Assembly (NCBI GenBank): GCA_037892765.1
Contig: JBBKBW010000014.1
Reading direction: 5' to 3' (one strand)
DNA from: Clostridium_AQ sp900552125
GTDB taxonomy: Bacteria > Bacillota_I > Bacilli_A > Erysipelotrichales > Erysipelotrichaceae
DNA length: 60,867 nt
In this document: positions 34,182 through 42,773 of the stretch, in pieces
Numbering within the stretch: position 1 is the first letter of the stretch
Layout of the letters: each line of letters starts with the position of its first letter
Translations under genes and position numbers: made by a program
Notes under the pieces: model-generated
What the model was told of the DNA's origin: nothing
The model's database searches: none
What the model saw: the letters and a program-made list of their open reading frames with translations, nothing else

Positions 34182-36236
34182 ATGAGTCGTAAAGATAAAA
34201 CAAAGTTTATTACAAAAGACATTTTAGGATCTAGTGTCAAAGGAGCTTTTCTAAAATTAAATCCAAGATATATGGTAAAAAATCCGGTTATGTTTGTTGT
34301 AGAAGTTGGATTTATTATCAGTCTGATCCTGGTATTCGTACCTCATTTATTTCATGATGAAGGAAATAATTTAAGTCTATATAATGCATTCGTAGCTGTC
34401 ATTTTGTTCATTACGCTTTTATTCGCAAATTTTGCGGAATCTGTTGCGGAAGGACGAGGAAAAGCACAGGCGGAAACATTAAAGAAAACGAAGAAAGATA
34501 CAAAAGCAAGATTGATTTTAGACGATGGAACAGAAAAAATCGTTTCTGCATCAGAACTGAAAAAGGGCGATATCGTATTAGTAAATGCCGGAGAAATGAT
34601 TCCTAATGATGGGGAAATCATCGAAGGAATTGCAAGTATTGATGAATCTGCAATTACTGGTGAATCTGCACCAGTATTAAAAGAAAGCGGCGGAGATTTT
34701 GCTTCTGTAACAGGAGGAACAACGGTTGTATCTGATTGGATCAAGGTTGAAATAACTTCTGAACCAGGACATTCTTTTCTTGATAAAATGATTTCTCTTG
34801 TAGAAGGGGCATCTCGTCAGAAAACACCAAATGAAATTGCGTTGAATACATTATTAGTATCTTTAACAATTATTTTCTTAATTGTAATCGTTACCTTATA
34901 TCCGATTGGAAATTATACCGGTGTTAAAATTCCAATTTCAACATTAATTGCCTTGTCGGTATGTTTGATTCCAACAACAATCGGGGCATTGTTAAGTGCT
35001 ATTGGAATTGCGGGTATGGACCGAGTAACTCGTTTCAATGTTATCGCAATGAGCGGAAAAGCAGTAGAAGCTTGTGGTGATGTTGATACCATGATTTTAG
35101 ATAAGACCGGGACAATCACTTATGGAAACCGCTTGGCTAGTGAATTTATCGCTGTTGATGGGGTAAGTTCTGATGAACTTCGAGATGTTGCCTTATTATC
35201 TTCATTAAAAGACGATACTCCTGAAGGAAAATCAACGGTAGAACTAGCTAGACGCTTAGGCTCTTTAATTCATGCGGAAGAATATGAAGATGCAGAGTTT
35301 ATTGAATTTAGTGCTTCTACAAAAATGAGTGGTTTGGATACGAAAGAACATAAAATCAGAAAAGGTGCTGGTGATGCCATTTCTTTATATGTAAAACAGA
35401 ATGGCGGTACAATTCCATCTGATTTAGGTGAAAAGGTTGATGAAATCTCAAAATTGGGAGGTACACCATTAATTGTATGTATGGATACTCGTATCCTTGG
35501 GGTCATCTACTTGAAGGATACAGTAAAACCTGGTCTTGTAGAACGTTTTGAACGATTGAGAGCAATTGGTATCAAAACCATTATGTGTACAGGAGATAAT
35601 CCGCTGACTGCGGCAACGATTGCGGCAGAAGCAGGCGTTGATGGATATATTGCAGAATGTAAACCGGAAGATAAAATTTCCGCAATCAAAAAAGAACAGG
35701 CGGAAGGTAAGATTGTTGCGATGACAGGTGATGGTACCAATGATGCACCGGCACTTGCACAGGCGGATGTCGGCTTAGCTATGAATAGTGGTACAACTGC
35801 GGCGAAAGAAGCTGCAAATATGGTGGATTTGGATAGTGATCCAACCAAAATTCTTGAAGTTGTTGAAATCGGTAAACAGCTGCTGATTACTCGCGGTTCT
35901 TTAACTACTTTCTCAATTGCCAATGATATTGCGAAATATTTTGCAATTATTCCGGCGATGTTTACAAGTGCTATTCCGGAAATGCAGGTTCTTAATGTTA
36001 TGCATTTGGCATCTCCAACAAGTGCTATTTTATCTGCTTTAATATTCAATGCGATTATTATTCCGTTCTTAATTCCGCTTGCAATGAAGGGTGTAAAATA
36101 TAAACCGATGAGTGCAAGCAGAATGTTAGGAAGAAATATGATGATTTATGGTTTAGGTGGCGTTATCTGTCCATTTATCGGTATAAAACTGATTGACCTG
36201 ATTGTATCTCCATTATTATTAATGCTTGGAATGTAG
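34182..36236 (+). CDS. kdpB: K+-transporting ATPase subunit B (P-type ATPase)
   Basis: 684 residues, matching the family (about 682). TGESAP near residue 160, phosphorylation motif ILDKTGTITYGN near 305, TGDGTNDAPALAQADVGLAMNSGT near 515 (in part), and KdpB-specific SLTTFSIANDIAKYFAI near 573. ATP hydrolysis in KdpB drives K+ uptake through KdpA. Ribosome binding site AAAGGAGGACAC. In Escherichia coli KdpB is inhibited by phosphorylation of Ser in TGES; that Ser is present here. Confidence 0.95.
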   Translation: MSRKDKTKFITKDILGSSVKGAFLKLNPRYMVKNPVMFVVEVGFIISLILVFVPHLFHDEGNNLSLYNAFVAVILFITLLFANFAESVAEGRGKAQAETLKKTKKDTKARLILDDGTEKIVSASELKKGDIVLVNAGEMIPNDGEIIEGIASIDESAITGESAPVLKESGGDFASVTGGTTVVSDWIKVEITSEPGHSFLDKMISLVEGASRQKTPNEIALNTLLVSLTIIFLIVIVTLYPIGNYTGVKIPISTLIALSVCLIPTTIGALLSAIGIAGMDRVTRFNVIAMSGKAVEACGDVDTMILDKTGTITYGNRLASEFIAVDGVSSDELRDVALLSSLKDDTPEGKSTVELARRLGSLIHAEEYEDAEFIEFSASTKMSGLDTKEHKIRKGAGDAISLYVKQNGGTIPSDLGEKVDEISKLGGTPLIVCMDTRILGVIYLKDTVKPGLVERFERLRAIGIKTIMCTGDNPLTAATIAAEAGVDGYIAECKPEDKISAIKKEQAEGKIVAMTGDGTNDAPALAQADVGLAMNSGTTAAKEAANMVDLDSDPTKILEVVEIGKQLLITRGSLTTFSIANDIAKYFAIIPAMFTSAIPEMQVLNVMHLASPTSAILSALIFNAIIIPFLIPLAMKGVKYKPMSASRMLGRNMMIYGLGGVICPFIGIKLIDLIVSPLLLMLGM

Positions 36237-36246
36237 GAGGATTATT

Positions 36247-36870
36247 ATGAAAAATTTCTTAAAACAGTTTAAAACAGCTTTCATATTTACCGTAGCAATG
36301 TTGGTTATCTGTGGTCTGATATATCCGCTTGCATTAACTGGAGTTTCACAGCTGGCATTTAATGACAAAGCAAATGGAAGTCAAATAGAAGTAGATGGAC
36401 AAGCGGTAGCTTCTTCTATTGTCGGACAGGATTTTACTGATGAACGTTTATTCCATTGTCGTCCATCTGCATATAACTATAATACTTATACAGAAGAAGA
36501 TGTAGAAAGTGGAGATTATAGTGGAGTAGCAAGCGGCAGTAATAATTATGCTCCAAGTAATCCTGAGTTAGAAAAAAGAATTGCAGCTGATGTTGAAGAA
36601 TTTTTGAAAGAAAATCCTACAGTTAAAAAAGAAGATATTCCAAGTGATATTGTAACAGCATCTGGTTCCGGTTTAGATCCACATATTTCTTATGAAGCAG
36701 CTGAGGTTCAAGTTGATCGGGTTGTGAAAAATACAGGTTTATCTGAAGAAAAAGTAAATGCATTAATTGAAGAAAACAGAGAAAAGAAACTTTTGGGTAT
36801 ATTTGGCGAAGATAAAGTTAATGTAGTTACACTGAACCTTGATTTAGCAAGTGAAATTGGAATGATTTAA
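36247..36870 (+). CDS. kdpC: K+-transporting ATPase subunit C
   Basis: 207 residues. One N-terminal membrane segment (about 12-32) with CGLIYPLALTG, then the periplasm-like domain with VGQDFTDERLFHCRPSA, SGSNNYAPSNP, PSDIVTASGSGLDPHIS and the terminal NVVTLNLDL, all KdpC signatures. The ATG at 36247 was chosen for the AGGAGG eight bases upstream; the kdpB stop lies inside that leader. Last gene of kdpFABC; no kdpD or kdpE follows directly, they lie 4-10 kb downstream. Confidence 0.94.
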   Translation: MKNFLKQFKTAFIFTVAMLVICGLIYPLALTGVSQLAFNDKANGSQIEVDGQAVASSIVGQDFTDERLFHCRPSAYNYNTYTEEDVESGDYSGVASGSNNYAPSNPELEKRIAADVEEFLKENPTVKKEDIPSDIVTASGSGLDPHISYEAAEVQVDRVVKNTGLSEEKVNALIEENREKKLLGIFGEDKVNVVTLNLDLASEIGMI

Positions 36871-36887
36871 TTAGCTCTTATATAAAT

Positions 36888-36934
36888 AAAGAAACCTCCT
36901 ATCAAAAATCTGAAATTAAGGAGGTTTTCTTTTA
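36888..36934 (+). terminator. Terminator of the kdp operon
   Basis: AAAGAAACCTCCT pairs with AGGAGGTTTTCTTT; a 13-bp stem with one unpaired base, followed by T-rich sequence. Confidence 0.85.
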
Positions 36935-36992
36935 AATATTTTATATTTCTGTCACTCTATGGATTGTTGTTACTGTTTTTGTATACTAGGCG

Positions 36993-37028
36993 AAAAAAAG
37001 AAGATGGCAGAGAAATTTATCCATCTTC
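36993..37028 (-). terminator. Terminator of the truncated trkH gene
   Basis: GAAGATGG/CCATCTTC stem; read on the minus strand it ends in seven T residues. Confidence 0.8.
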
Positions 37029-37047
37029 TAATGTAAATAAGATTTTG

Positions 37048-37620
37048 CTATTTTCTGCGTAAACGAGATTTAAGACTCATATATAATTCATGAGCACCAA
37101 TAAATACTACAAAAATTTCAAGTCTGCCTAATAGCATGCTCAGCATTTCGATAAGTAAGGTAGCATTGCTTGTTGCAGGTCCTGTAATACCAATCGATAA
37201 GCCGACCGTTCCAAGGCTTGATGAGAAATCAAACATACCGGAAACAAGGTCACAGTTCTCTGTAATGGAAATTGCAATGGAACCGAAGATGAATAAACAT
37301 AAGTAACAAACAAAGTAACTGCTGGTGTTATTGATTAGTTTGGTATCAATCTGTTCTTTGCCATGCGGTGTGTTATAAGTAAATCTTTGAATTGTTCGAG
37401 GTGCATAAAGTTTTTGTCTTACATTCTGTAAAGTGGAACGTAAGAGAATATAAACTCTTGTAAGTTTTAGTCCTCCGGCTGTTACCCCGATTCCGCCTCC
37501 AATCAGCATCATGACAATCATGATACCTAATGCGGCCTGTGGCCAATCTGCATAGGACATAGTTGAATATCCGGTTGTGGATAAGGCAGAAACGATATTG
37601 AATAGTGCTAAACGAAACTC
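37048..37620 (-). pseudogene. 3' remnant of a TrkH/KtrB-type potassium transporter gene
   Basis: About 190 codons encode the last third of a Trk/Ktr K+ channel subunit: NIVSALSTTGYSTMSYADWP (third pore loop, in part), IGGGIGVTAGGLKLTR, and the fourth pore SSLGTVGLSIGITG. Normal TrkH proteins are about 440-490 residues, so the 5' two thirds are missing. Homology stops at about 37620, where a stop codon appears in frame 15 bases further upstream and the opposite strand begins to encode an ABC permease. No start codon with a ribosome binding site remains. The TrkA-type genes downstream on the other strand have thereby lost a nearby membrane partner. Confidence 0.85.
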
Positions 37621-37812
37621 GGGGTTGTAGATTTATACTTCCAGTCCGGTTCTGTAGCGGGTTCCGTCATGCTGTTTGTGCCGACATTCCTGATTCCTGC
37701 GATTATCTATTTGTTGCTGACAAGCATTGCAACAGGTATCTTAAACTACATTGAAAGTCGTATGAATATGACAAAAGTAAGTTCAATAAAGGAACAGGAG
37801 GCTGCGTTATAA
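37621..37812 (+). pseudogene. 3' remnant of an amino acid ABC transporter permease gene
   Basis: Frame from about 37621 to TAA at 37810-37812 reads LYFQSGSVAGSVMLFVPTFL (in part), then AIIYLLLTSIATGILNYIESRMN and a polar tail EQEAAL. This is the last transmembrane part and C-terminus of a GlnP/HisM-type permease. All upstream parts, and any binding-protein gene, are absent because sequence joins the truncated trkH gene at about 37620. The ATPase gene follows two bases after the stop. Confidence 0.75.
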
Positions 37813-37813
37813 A

Positions 37814-38553
37814 ATGGAAAGCTTGATTGAAATCGCCATTTGAAGAAACGTTTTGGTTCTTTAAAAGTATTAAATGATATTGACTTTCATTGCGATAAGG
37901 GAGAAGTAATTACAATCATCGGTTCCAGTGGAAGTGGAAAATCAACATTATTGCGCTGTATTAATTTATTGGAAACCCCAGATGGGGGAGAGATTTTATA
38001 TCATGGAAAAGACATACTGAAAGATGAAATTAACATCAACGAACATCGTACACATGTTGGAATGGTGTTTCAATCTTTCAATCTTTTCAACAATAAAACG
38101 GTTTTGGATAACTGTATGATCGGGCAGATCAAAGTATTGAAACGAAGCAAGGAAGAAGCAAAAGAAAAAGCGATGTATTACTTGAAAAAAGTAGGTATGG
38201 AAGCTTTTGCGAACTCCAGCTCCATGCAATTATCCGGAGGGCAGAAACAGCGTGTTGCGATTGCCCGTGCATTGTGCATGGATCCGGAAGTATTGTTGTT
38301 TGATGAGCCGACAAGCGCATTAGACCCGGAAATGGTTGGTGATGTACTTAATGTTATGAAAGGTCTGGCAAAAGAAGGGTTGACGATGATTGTCGTAACC
38401 CATGAAATGGAGTTTGCACATGATGTAAGTACGAGAGTTGTCTTTATGGACAAGGGTGTCATAGCGGAAGAAGGTACACCACAGGAAATTTTTAAGAATC
38501 CGCAACAGAAACGTACGAAAGAGTTTTTAAGACGATATCGTATCGCTCATTAA
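37814..38553 (+). pseudogene. Amino acid ABC transporter ATP-binding protein (GlnQ-like) with a frameshift near the start
   Basis: ATG at 37814 encodes MESLIEI and then meets TGA at 37838. From 37840 another frame gives KKRFGSLKVLNDIDFHCDKGE and a full GlnQ-type ATPase: Walker A GSSGSGKST, Q-loop VFQSFNLF, signature LSGGQKQRVAIARAL, Walker B VLLFDEPTSALD, switch His VVTHEM. One missing base (a C in ATC-CGC) near 37832 would restore MESLIEIRHLKKRFG. With the permease also truncated the transporter cannot work. A single-base sequence error is possible for this lesion alone. Confidence 0.8.
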
Positions 38554-38570
38554 TATTGATATAGGAAATA

Positions 38571-38598
38571 AAGTTGTCTTTATGGCAGCTTTTTTACT
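38571..38598 (+). terminator. Terminator after the ABC ATPase gene
   Basis: AAGTTGTC/GGCAGCTT stem with two G-U pairs and TTTT after it. Confidence 0.6.
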
Positions 38599-38713
38599 GT
38601 TTGATAAAGGAAATCAAGAGTTAAAAATTCCAAAGAAAATTACTGAATTTGTTGTCGGCTATAAATAGATTAGTTTATGTTAAAACAGGAAGACCATAAT
38701 AAATAGAAGAAAT

Positions 38714-38778
38714 TCTCACAACATTCTCACACAGATCACGAACATCTCACACCCCACTCACAGCTTTTTATTTATAAT
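38714..38778 (+). promoter_or_regulatory. Activator-type promoter with phased TCTCACA repeats upstream of the TPR-trkA operon
   Basis: TCTCACA at 38714, 38725 and 38745, GATCACG at 38734 and ACTCACA at 38756: the shared TCAC lies at 38716, 38727, 38736, 38747 and 38758, spaced 11, 9, 11, 11. TATAAT follows at 38773-38778, and the expected -35 position holds no recognisable hexamer. An array of direct repeats in place of a -35 suggests activation by an OmpR/KdpE-type response regulator. Confidence 0.65.
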
Positions 38779-38817
38779 AATGGTGTAAAGAAAAAGGAAC
38801 AACTGGAGGGATGAGGT

Positions 38818-39213
38818 ATGAAAGAAAATACTGAATTACAAAATCTATGTTTACATATAAATGAGATGGTTCATGAACGCAAGGAAGGATATATCAATAT
38901 CGCAAAAGAGGAGATCTGTCAGGCAATGGCAAAATATCCTGATGCTTGTGAGCCTCATAATCTGATGGGAATTATTAAAGTTATTGAAAACGATAAAGTG
39001 GGCGCAATGAAACACTTTAGAGCAGCTTATGCGTTGGATCCGGTGAATGTATATGTTCGTAAAAATATTGATATATTATGTGCATTCCGTGGAAGGATAT
39101 CCGGATTGTTGTTTGGTGATGAAGATATAACAGTAAAGAAAGAAAAGAAGTACTTTGTGGAATATGACAGTCATGGTATCGGTCATATTAAAAGAAGGGA
39201 GTCAAGAATATGA
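38818..39213 (+). CDS. TPR-like small protein in the trkA operon
   Basis: 131 residues. Residues 20-85 form two helical-pair repeats (EEICQAMAKYPDACEPHNLMG, then AMKHFRAAYALDPVNVYVRKN; quoted in part) of the tetratricopeptide type. The C-terminal third is basic and unassigned. Its stop overlaps the start of the first TrkA-like gene by four bases, and a TCTCACA array lies upstream, so it is part of the potassium unit. Probably a protein-protein adaptor for the TrkA-like proteins or the two-component systems nearby; this is inference. Confidence 0.65.
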   Translation: MKENTELQNLCLHINEMVHERKEGYINIAKEEICQAMAKYPDACEPHNLMGIIKVIENDKVGAMKHFRAAYALDPVNVYVRKNIDILCAFRGRISGLLFGDEDITVKKEKKYFVEYDSHGIGHIKRRESRI

Positions 39214-39632
39214 GTTTTTTCAATTCAAATAAAAAAGATTATACTGTTATTATAGGGTGTGAAAGATTAGGTTCAAAATTGGCAAATACTTTGTCTGATG
39301 AGGACCGGGATGTTCTGATTGTTGATGAATGTAAAGATTCTTTTCGGCGCTTATCCGCAAACTTTGGTGGATTGACTATATCGGGAGATGGTATGGATAT
39401 TACTGTTTTAAAAGAAGCTAAAATTGATAAATCAGATGCATTGATTGTAGTTACTGATGATGAAAATGTAAATATTATGATTGCTCAGATTGCAAAAAAG
39501 CTCTTCAATTGTAAAAAGGTGACTGTACGATTATATGATATAGAGAAAAAAGTGCTTTGTGATGATATGGGTATTGAAACACTTTGCCCGGTCATGTTAT
39601 CTGTTGAGAATATTAAATCATTGATGCAATAG
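39210..39632 (+). CDS. TrkA-N (RCK) domain protein
   Basis: 140 residues with only the Rossmann domain: IIGCERLGSKLA nucleotide loop near residue 15, acidic strand end LIVDE near 43, GDGMDITVLKEA near 60, VTDDENVN near 85. The TrkA-C ligand-binding domain is absent. RCK proteins bind NAD(H), ATP or c-di-AMP and gate TrkH/KtrB channels. Translationally coupled to the TPR gene; the second TrkA-like gene follows after 14 bases. The two may form a heterodimer. Confidence 0.85.
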   Translation: MSFFNSNKKDYTVIIGCERLGSKLANTLSDEDRDVLIVDECKDSFRRLSANFGGLTISGDGMDITVLKEAKIDKSDALIVVTDDENVNIMIAQIAKKLFNCKKVTVRLYDIEKKVLCDDMGIETLCPVMLSVENIKSLMQ

Positions 39633-39646
39633 AGGGAGAGATTGGT

Positions 39647-40312
39647 ATGAAAAAGAAAGTTGTAATTATAGGCGGATTTCATAAGGCAAAATCACTTGCT
39701 TCCTCATTAATAAGGAAGGACTATGATGTCACTGTAATTAATGCGGATTATAAGCATTGTAAGTTGTTGTCAGAGATACCTAAATTGCATGTGGTGTATG
39801 GAAATGGGACGAAGCCATATGTATTAGAGGACGCAGAAATAAATAATATGGATATTGCGATTGCTCTTTCTCATCAGGACGATGTAAACCTGATTGCCTG
39901 TGAATTATGTAAAAAAATGTTTCATGTTAAGCAAACTGTCGCAATTGTCAGTGATATTGGAAAATCCAGATTTTTCTATGATATGGGGGTTGATCGTGTA
40001 GTCTGTGCTACTGATATGATTGTCCGAGAAATTGAACAACAAGCTTTTATTGATAATATTGCTATTACAATTCCTTTTTCTAATGATGATATTGTTATTA
40101 GTGAAATTAAAATACCGGATAACTCTCCTGTAGCGGGGAAATGTCTTCATGAAATTGACTTACCGCAAAATGCAGTTATAGGTTGTATTTTTAGAGATTC
40201 CCATAGTATTATTCCAAAAGGGGATACACAGATTCACGGACAGGATTTTGTAGTGCTGATTGTACATCGAAATGATGAAAAAGAAGCAACTCAGGTTTTG
40301 ACAGGGAAATAG
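39647..40312 (+). CDS. TrkA-family potassium channel regulatory protein (RCK plus TrkA-C)
   Basis: 221 residues, the usual KtrA/TrkA single-unit length. Rossmann part with VIIGGFHKAKSLAS near residue 6, GNGTKPYVLEDAEI near 52, ALSHQDDVN near 75; TrkA-C at about 145-215 with VAGKCLHEIDLPQNAVIGCIFR (in part) and VLIVHRNDE. In Bacillus and Staphylococcus the C domain of KtrA-type proteins binds c-di-AMP, which closes the channel. The cognate TrkH/KtrB gene here is the truncated one at 37048, so a partner must be encoded elsewhere or the system is idle. Confidence 0.87.
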   Translation: MKKKVVIIGGFHKAKSLASSLIRKDYDVTVINADYKHCKLLSEIPKLHVVYGNGTKPYVLEDAEINNMDIAIALSHQDDVNLIACELCKKMFHVKQTVAIVSDIGKSRFFYDMGVDRVVCATDMIVREIEQQAFIDNIAITIPFSNDDIVISEIKIPDNSPVAGKCLHEIDLPQNAVIGCIFRDSHSIIPKGDTQIHGQDFVVLIVHRNDEKEATQVLTGK

Positions 40313-40363
40313 ATAAATTAGTTGTGTATAGATAAGATATTAAAGGATAAGTTATGGTAATAT

Positions 40364-40402
40364 AAAAACACTCAGATCAAATTGATTTCTGAGTGTTTTT
40401 AT
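40364..40402 (+). terminator. Terminator of the TPR-trkA operon
   Basis: Perfect AAAAACACTCAG/CTGAGTGTTTTT stem; bidirectional in form. Confidence 0.9.
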
Positions 40403-40558
40403 TTTGTTATAGGATTTCTAGATAGTGAAGTGAATCCTCCACTTGTTTTCCAGCAATTCACTACAGTGGCAGATAACTATTTGTTATGAGAAAAAGGTCG
40501 AATAGTCTATATGATATTTTATAGTATCACGTAGCTGTTACGATCTTATATTTATTCA

Positions 40559-41257
40559 TTATTCATCGACCAGCCGATATCCGACACCGATTTCTGTTAG
40601 TATGTAACGAGGTCTTGCAGGATTATCCTCAATCTTTCTTCTGAGTGCAGCCATTAATGCTCGCAATGCCTGTGTATCATTCCCATAGCCCTTACCGTAT
40701 ATTTCCGTAATGATATAGCTGGTAGTAAGAACTTTTCCAATATTTTTAAATAGAATACTTAATAGTTTATATTCCATAGGAGTCATGTGTAATTCTTCAT
40801 TTTTCAAATAAACTAGACGTTTAGAAAAATCTATAGAAAGTTCACCTACAGAAGTATGCAGATGTTCTTCTTTATTACGCACATTCAGATGGCGAAACGC
40901 AACTCGTATTCTTGCGAGTAATTCTGATGATGAAAAAGGTTTTATCAGATAATCGTCTGCCCCATAATCTAAGGCTTTTACTTTTTCAGAATCCTGATCA
41001 CGTGCGGAGACAACAATGATAGGAACTTCAGAGAACTCACGAATTTTAGATATGACTTCCATGCCATCTACGTCAGGAAGACCTAAATCCAGAAGAATCA
41101 GATCAACAGTTTCGTTAATAAACGATTTCATGGCTTCTTTTCCGGTTCCTGCAATAACGGTTTTATAACCTTCGGTCTGTAATGCAAAGCATATGAAGTT
41201 TCTAATCTGTACATCATCTTCTACGACCATGATCAATGGCTGAATTTCATTTTTCAT
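40559..41257 (-). CDS. KdpE-like response regulator (copy 1)
   Basis: 232 residues. Receiver with VVEDD (acidic pocket), LILLDLGLPDVDG (phospho-acceptor Asp near 55), VSARDQ and a conserved Lys in DDYLIKPF; DNA-binding winged helix (130-230) with HMTPMEYKLLSILFKN and the trans-activation loop DTQALRALMAALRRKIE. KdpE-type RRs bind tandem direct repeats. Start taken at the ATG (MKNEIQ) at 41257 that overlaps the upstream kinase by 11 bases. Last gene of a four-gene operon. The likely targets are the phased arrays upstream of kdp or of the TPR-trkA operon. Confidence 0.87.
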   Translation of the reverse strand: MKNEIQPLIMVVEDDVQIRNFICFALQTEGYKTVIAGTGKEAMKSFINETVDLILLDLGLPDVDGMEVISKIREFSEVPIIVVSARDQDSEKVKALDYGADDYLIKPFSSSELLARIRVAFRHLNVRNKEEHLHTSVGELSIDFSKRLVYLKNEELHMTPMEYKLLSILFKNIGKVLTTSYIITEIYGKGYGNDTQALRALMAALRRKIEDNPARPRYILTEIGVGYRLVDE

Positions 41258-42773
41258 CGTAATCACCCTTTCTAGGCAGTACAAAACGGAAACGTGCTCC
41301 ATGAGAATCTGTGCGGTTTTCAGCATATATTTTTCCGCCATGGGCTTCTATGATGGATTTACATATCGTTAAGCCTAAGCCGATTCCGGATACGGCATCA
41401 GTTGGTTTTTTGGTTGTAGTATAGAACATTTCAAATATATTTTCAATATCATCAGAAGCGATTCCTTCACCATCATCTTCAACGATAATGCACACTTCCT
41501 GTAGACTGGATTCTACTTTAATGGAAATATTGCCTTCTTTTGGTGTATGTTTGGAAGCATTGTCTAATAAATTTAAAATTACCTGTTCCAACAGTTTGGC
41601 ATCTGCCTGTACCATGACGATATCCTCAGGAAGACTGACATTGATGATGCGTTTTGAATTTTTCTCAAATTGCTGGATGGCAACACCAATGATTTCATCA
41701 ATGGCTTCTCCCTGCATATTCATCTGCATTTTTCCTTCCTGCAGTTTTGTTAGACTTAAGATGTTTTCTACCAGGCTATGCAGCCAGTTGGCGTCTTCAT
41801 AAATTCCTTCTGTTAACGCAATCGCCTCCTGTTCCTGTAAAATTTTCTTTAATACTTCACAATTTCCCATGATGCCGGTAAGCGGAGTACGTAAGTCATG
41901 TGAAATAGAGCGTAATAAATTAACACGATATCGCTGTGTATTTGCTTCTTCTTTGAATTTTAAATATTTTTGATCGTATTGGATTCTTTCCATAGCCAGT
42001 ACCATACAATTGATTACGGAATCAATCATAGATAATAAGCTTTTATCCTGCATGATTTGAGCGTTTTTAGGAAAGCGCAGCAGGCCTAATACTTTATGAT
42101 TGCCTTTGATTAAAAAATCATAATATTGTTCGGTTACCAGATACGGTTTATCATAGTGCTGGATAACAGAGTTTACAAGTTCGTATTCATCTTCATCGGC
42201 TTCACATTGTACAAATCCATCTTCTGACTTTAATAAATAGGTATTATTTAATTCCTCATTTTCATTGATATACATACAGCCGACATTGATTTTGGCGTAA
42301 TGATAAAAAGTTTCAATACTATATTTTACAACATCTTCCATATTTCTTGTCTTATTCATTTTTTCCATAAGATGTAATAGTATCTGTTTTTCCTCAACAT
42401 TTTTATTTGCGATACTCACACTTTGTTTCAGACGATTGGTTACGGTACTGATGATAAGAGAGACACACGCCATCATCAGAAACGTTGTAACATAGTTAGC
42501 TTCATAAAAGTGAAGTGTAAAATAAGGAGCTGTGAAGAAATAATTGAATAAAAGAATAGAACCGACTGCAGAGATAAGACCGATGACGATACCATCTCCA
42601 AAACGGGAAGAGAATGCAACAGCAAGAATGTATACCATGACAATGGTGGATTCTCTAAAGCCCCAGGCTTTAAATAATAGTCCCAGCAAGGTAGCTAGAA
42701 TCAGGAAGATGATGCATTGCAGAAAGGAATAAAAGTTTTGTTTTGTTAAGAGATGAAGGGTGTATTTTTTCAT
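41247..42773 (-). CDS. KdpD-like sensor kinase lacking KdpD and USP domains
   Basis: 508 residues. DUF4118-type four-helix membrane unit (about 15-115, with LFNYFFTAPYFTLHFYE typical of KdpD), a GAF-like region (about 125-265), HisKA with RSISHDLRTPLTGI near 292, HATPase with NLLDNASKHTP and DDGEGIA and GIGLGLTICK. The N-terminal cytosolic KdpD sensor and USP domains of full KdpD (about 890 residues) are absent. It overlaps KdpE copy 2 by four bases upstream and its own KdpE partner downstream. Should phosphorylate the adjacent regulator. Confidence 0.87.
   Translation of the reverse strand: MKKYTLHLLTKQNFYSFLQCIIFLILATLLGLLFKAWGFRESTIVMVYILAVAFSSRFGDGIVIGLISAVGSILLFNYFFTAPYFTLHFYEANYVTTFLMMACVSLIISTVTNRLKQSVSIANKNVEEKQILLHLMEKMNKTRNMEDVVKYSIETFYHYAKINVGCMYINENEELNNTYLLKSEDGFVQCEADEDEYELVNSVIQHYDKPYLVTEQYYDFLIKGNHKVLGLLRFPKNAQIMQDKSLLSMIDSVINCMVLAMERIQYDQKYLKFKEEANTQRYRVNLLRSISHDLRTPLTGIMGNCEVLKKILQEQEAIALTEGIYEDANWLHSLVENILSLTKLQEGKMQMNMQGEAIDEIIGVAIQQFEKNSKRIINVSLPEDIVMVQADAKLLEQVILNLLDNASKHTPKEGNISIKVESSLQEVCIIVEDDGEGIASDDIENIFEMFYTTTKKPTDAVSGIGLGLTICKSIIEAHGGKIYAENRTDSHGARFRFVLPRKGDYDEK

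Noticed and set aside
38592..38668. 28-residue frame beginning MAAFLLFDKG after the ABC ATPase gene
   Set aside because: Its ATG lies in the loop of a terminator-like hairpin and it lacks a ribosome binding site; it may be a remnant of another gene, but nothing supports translation.
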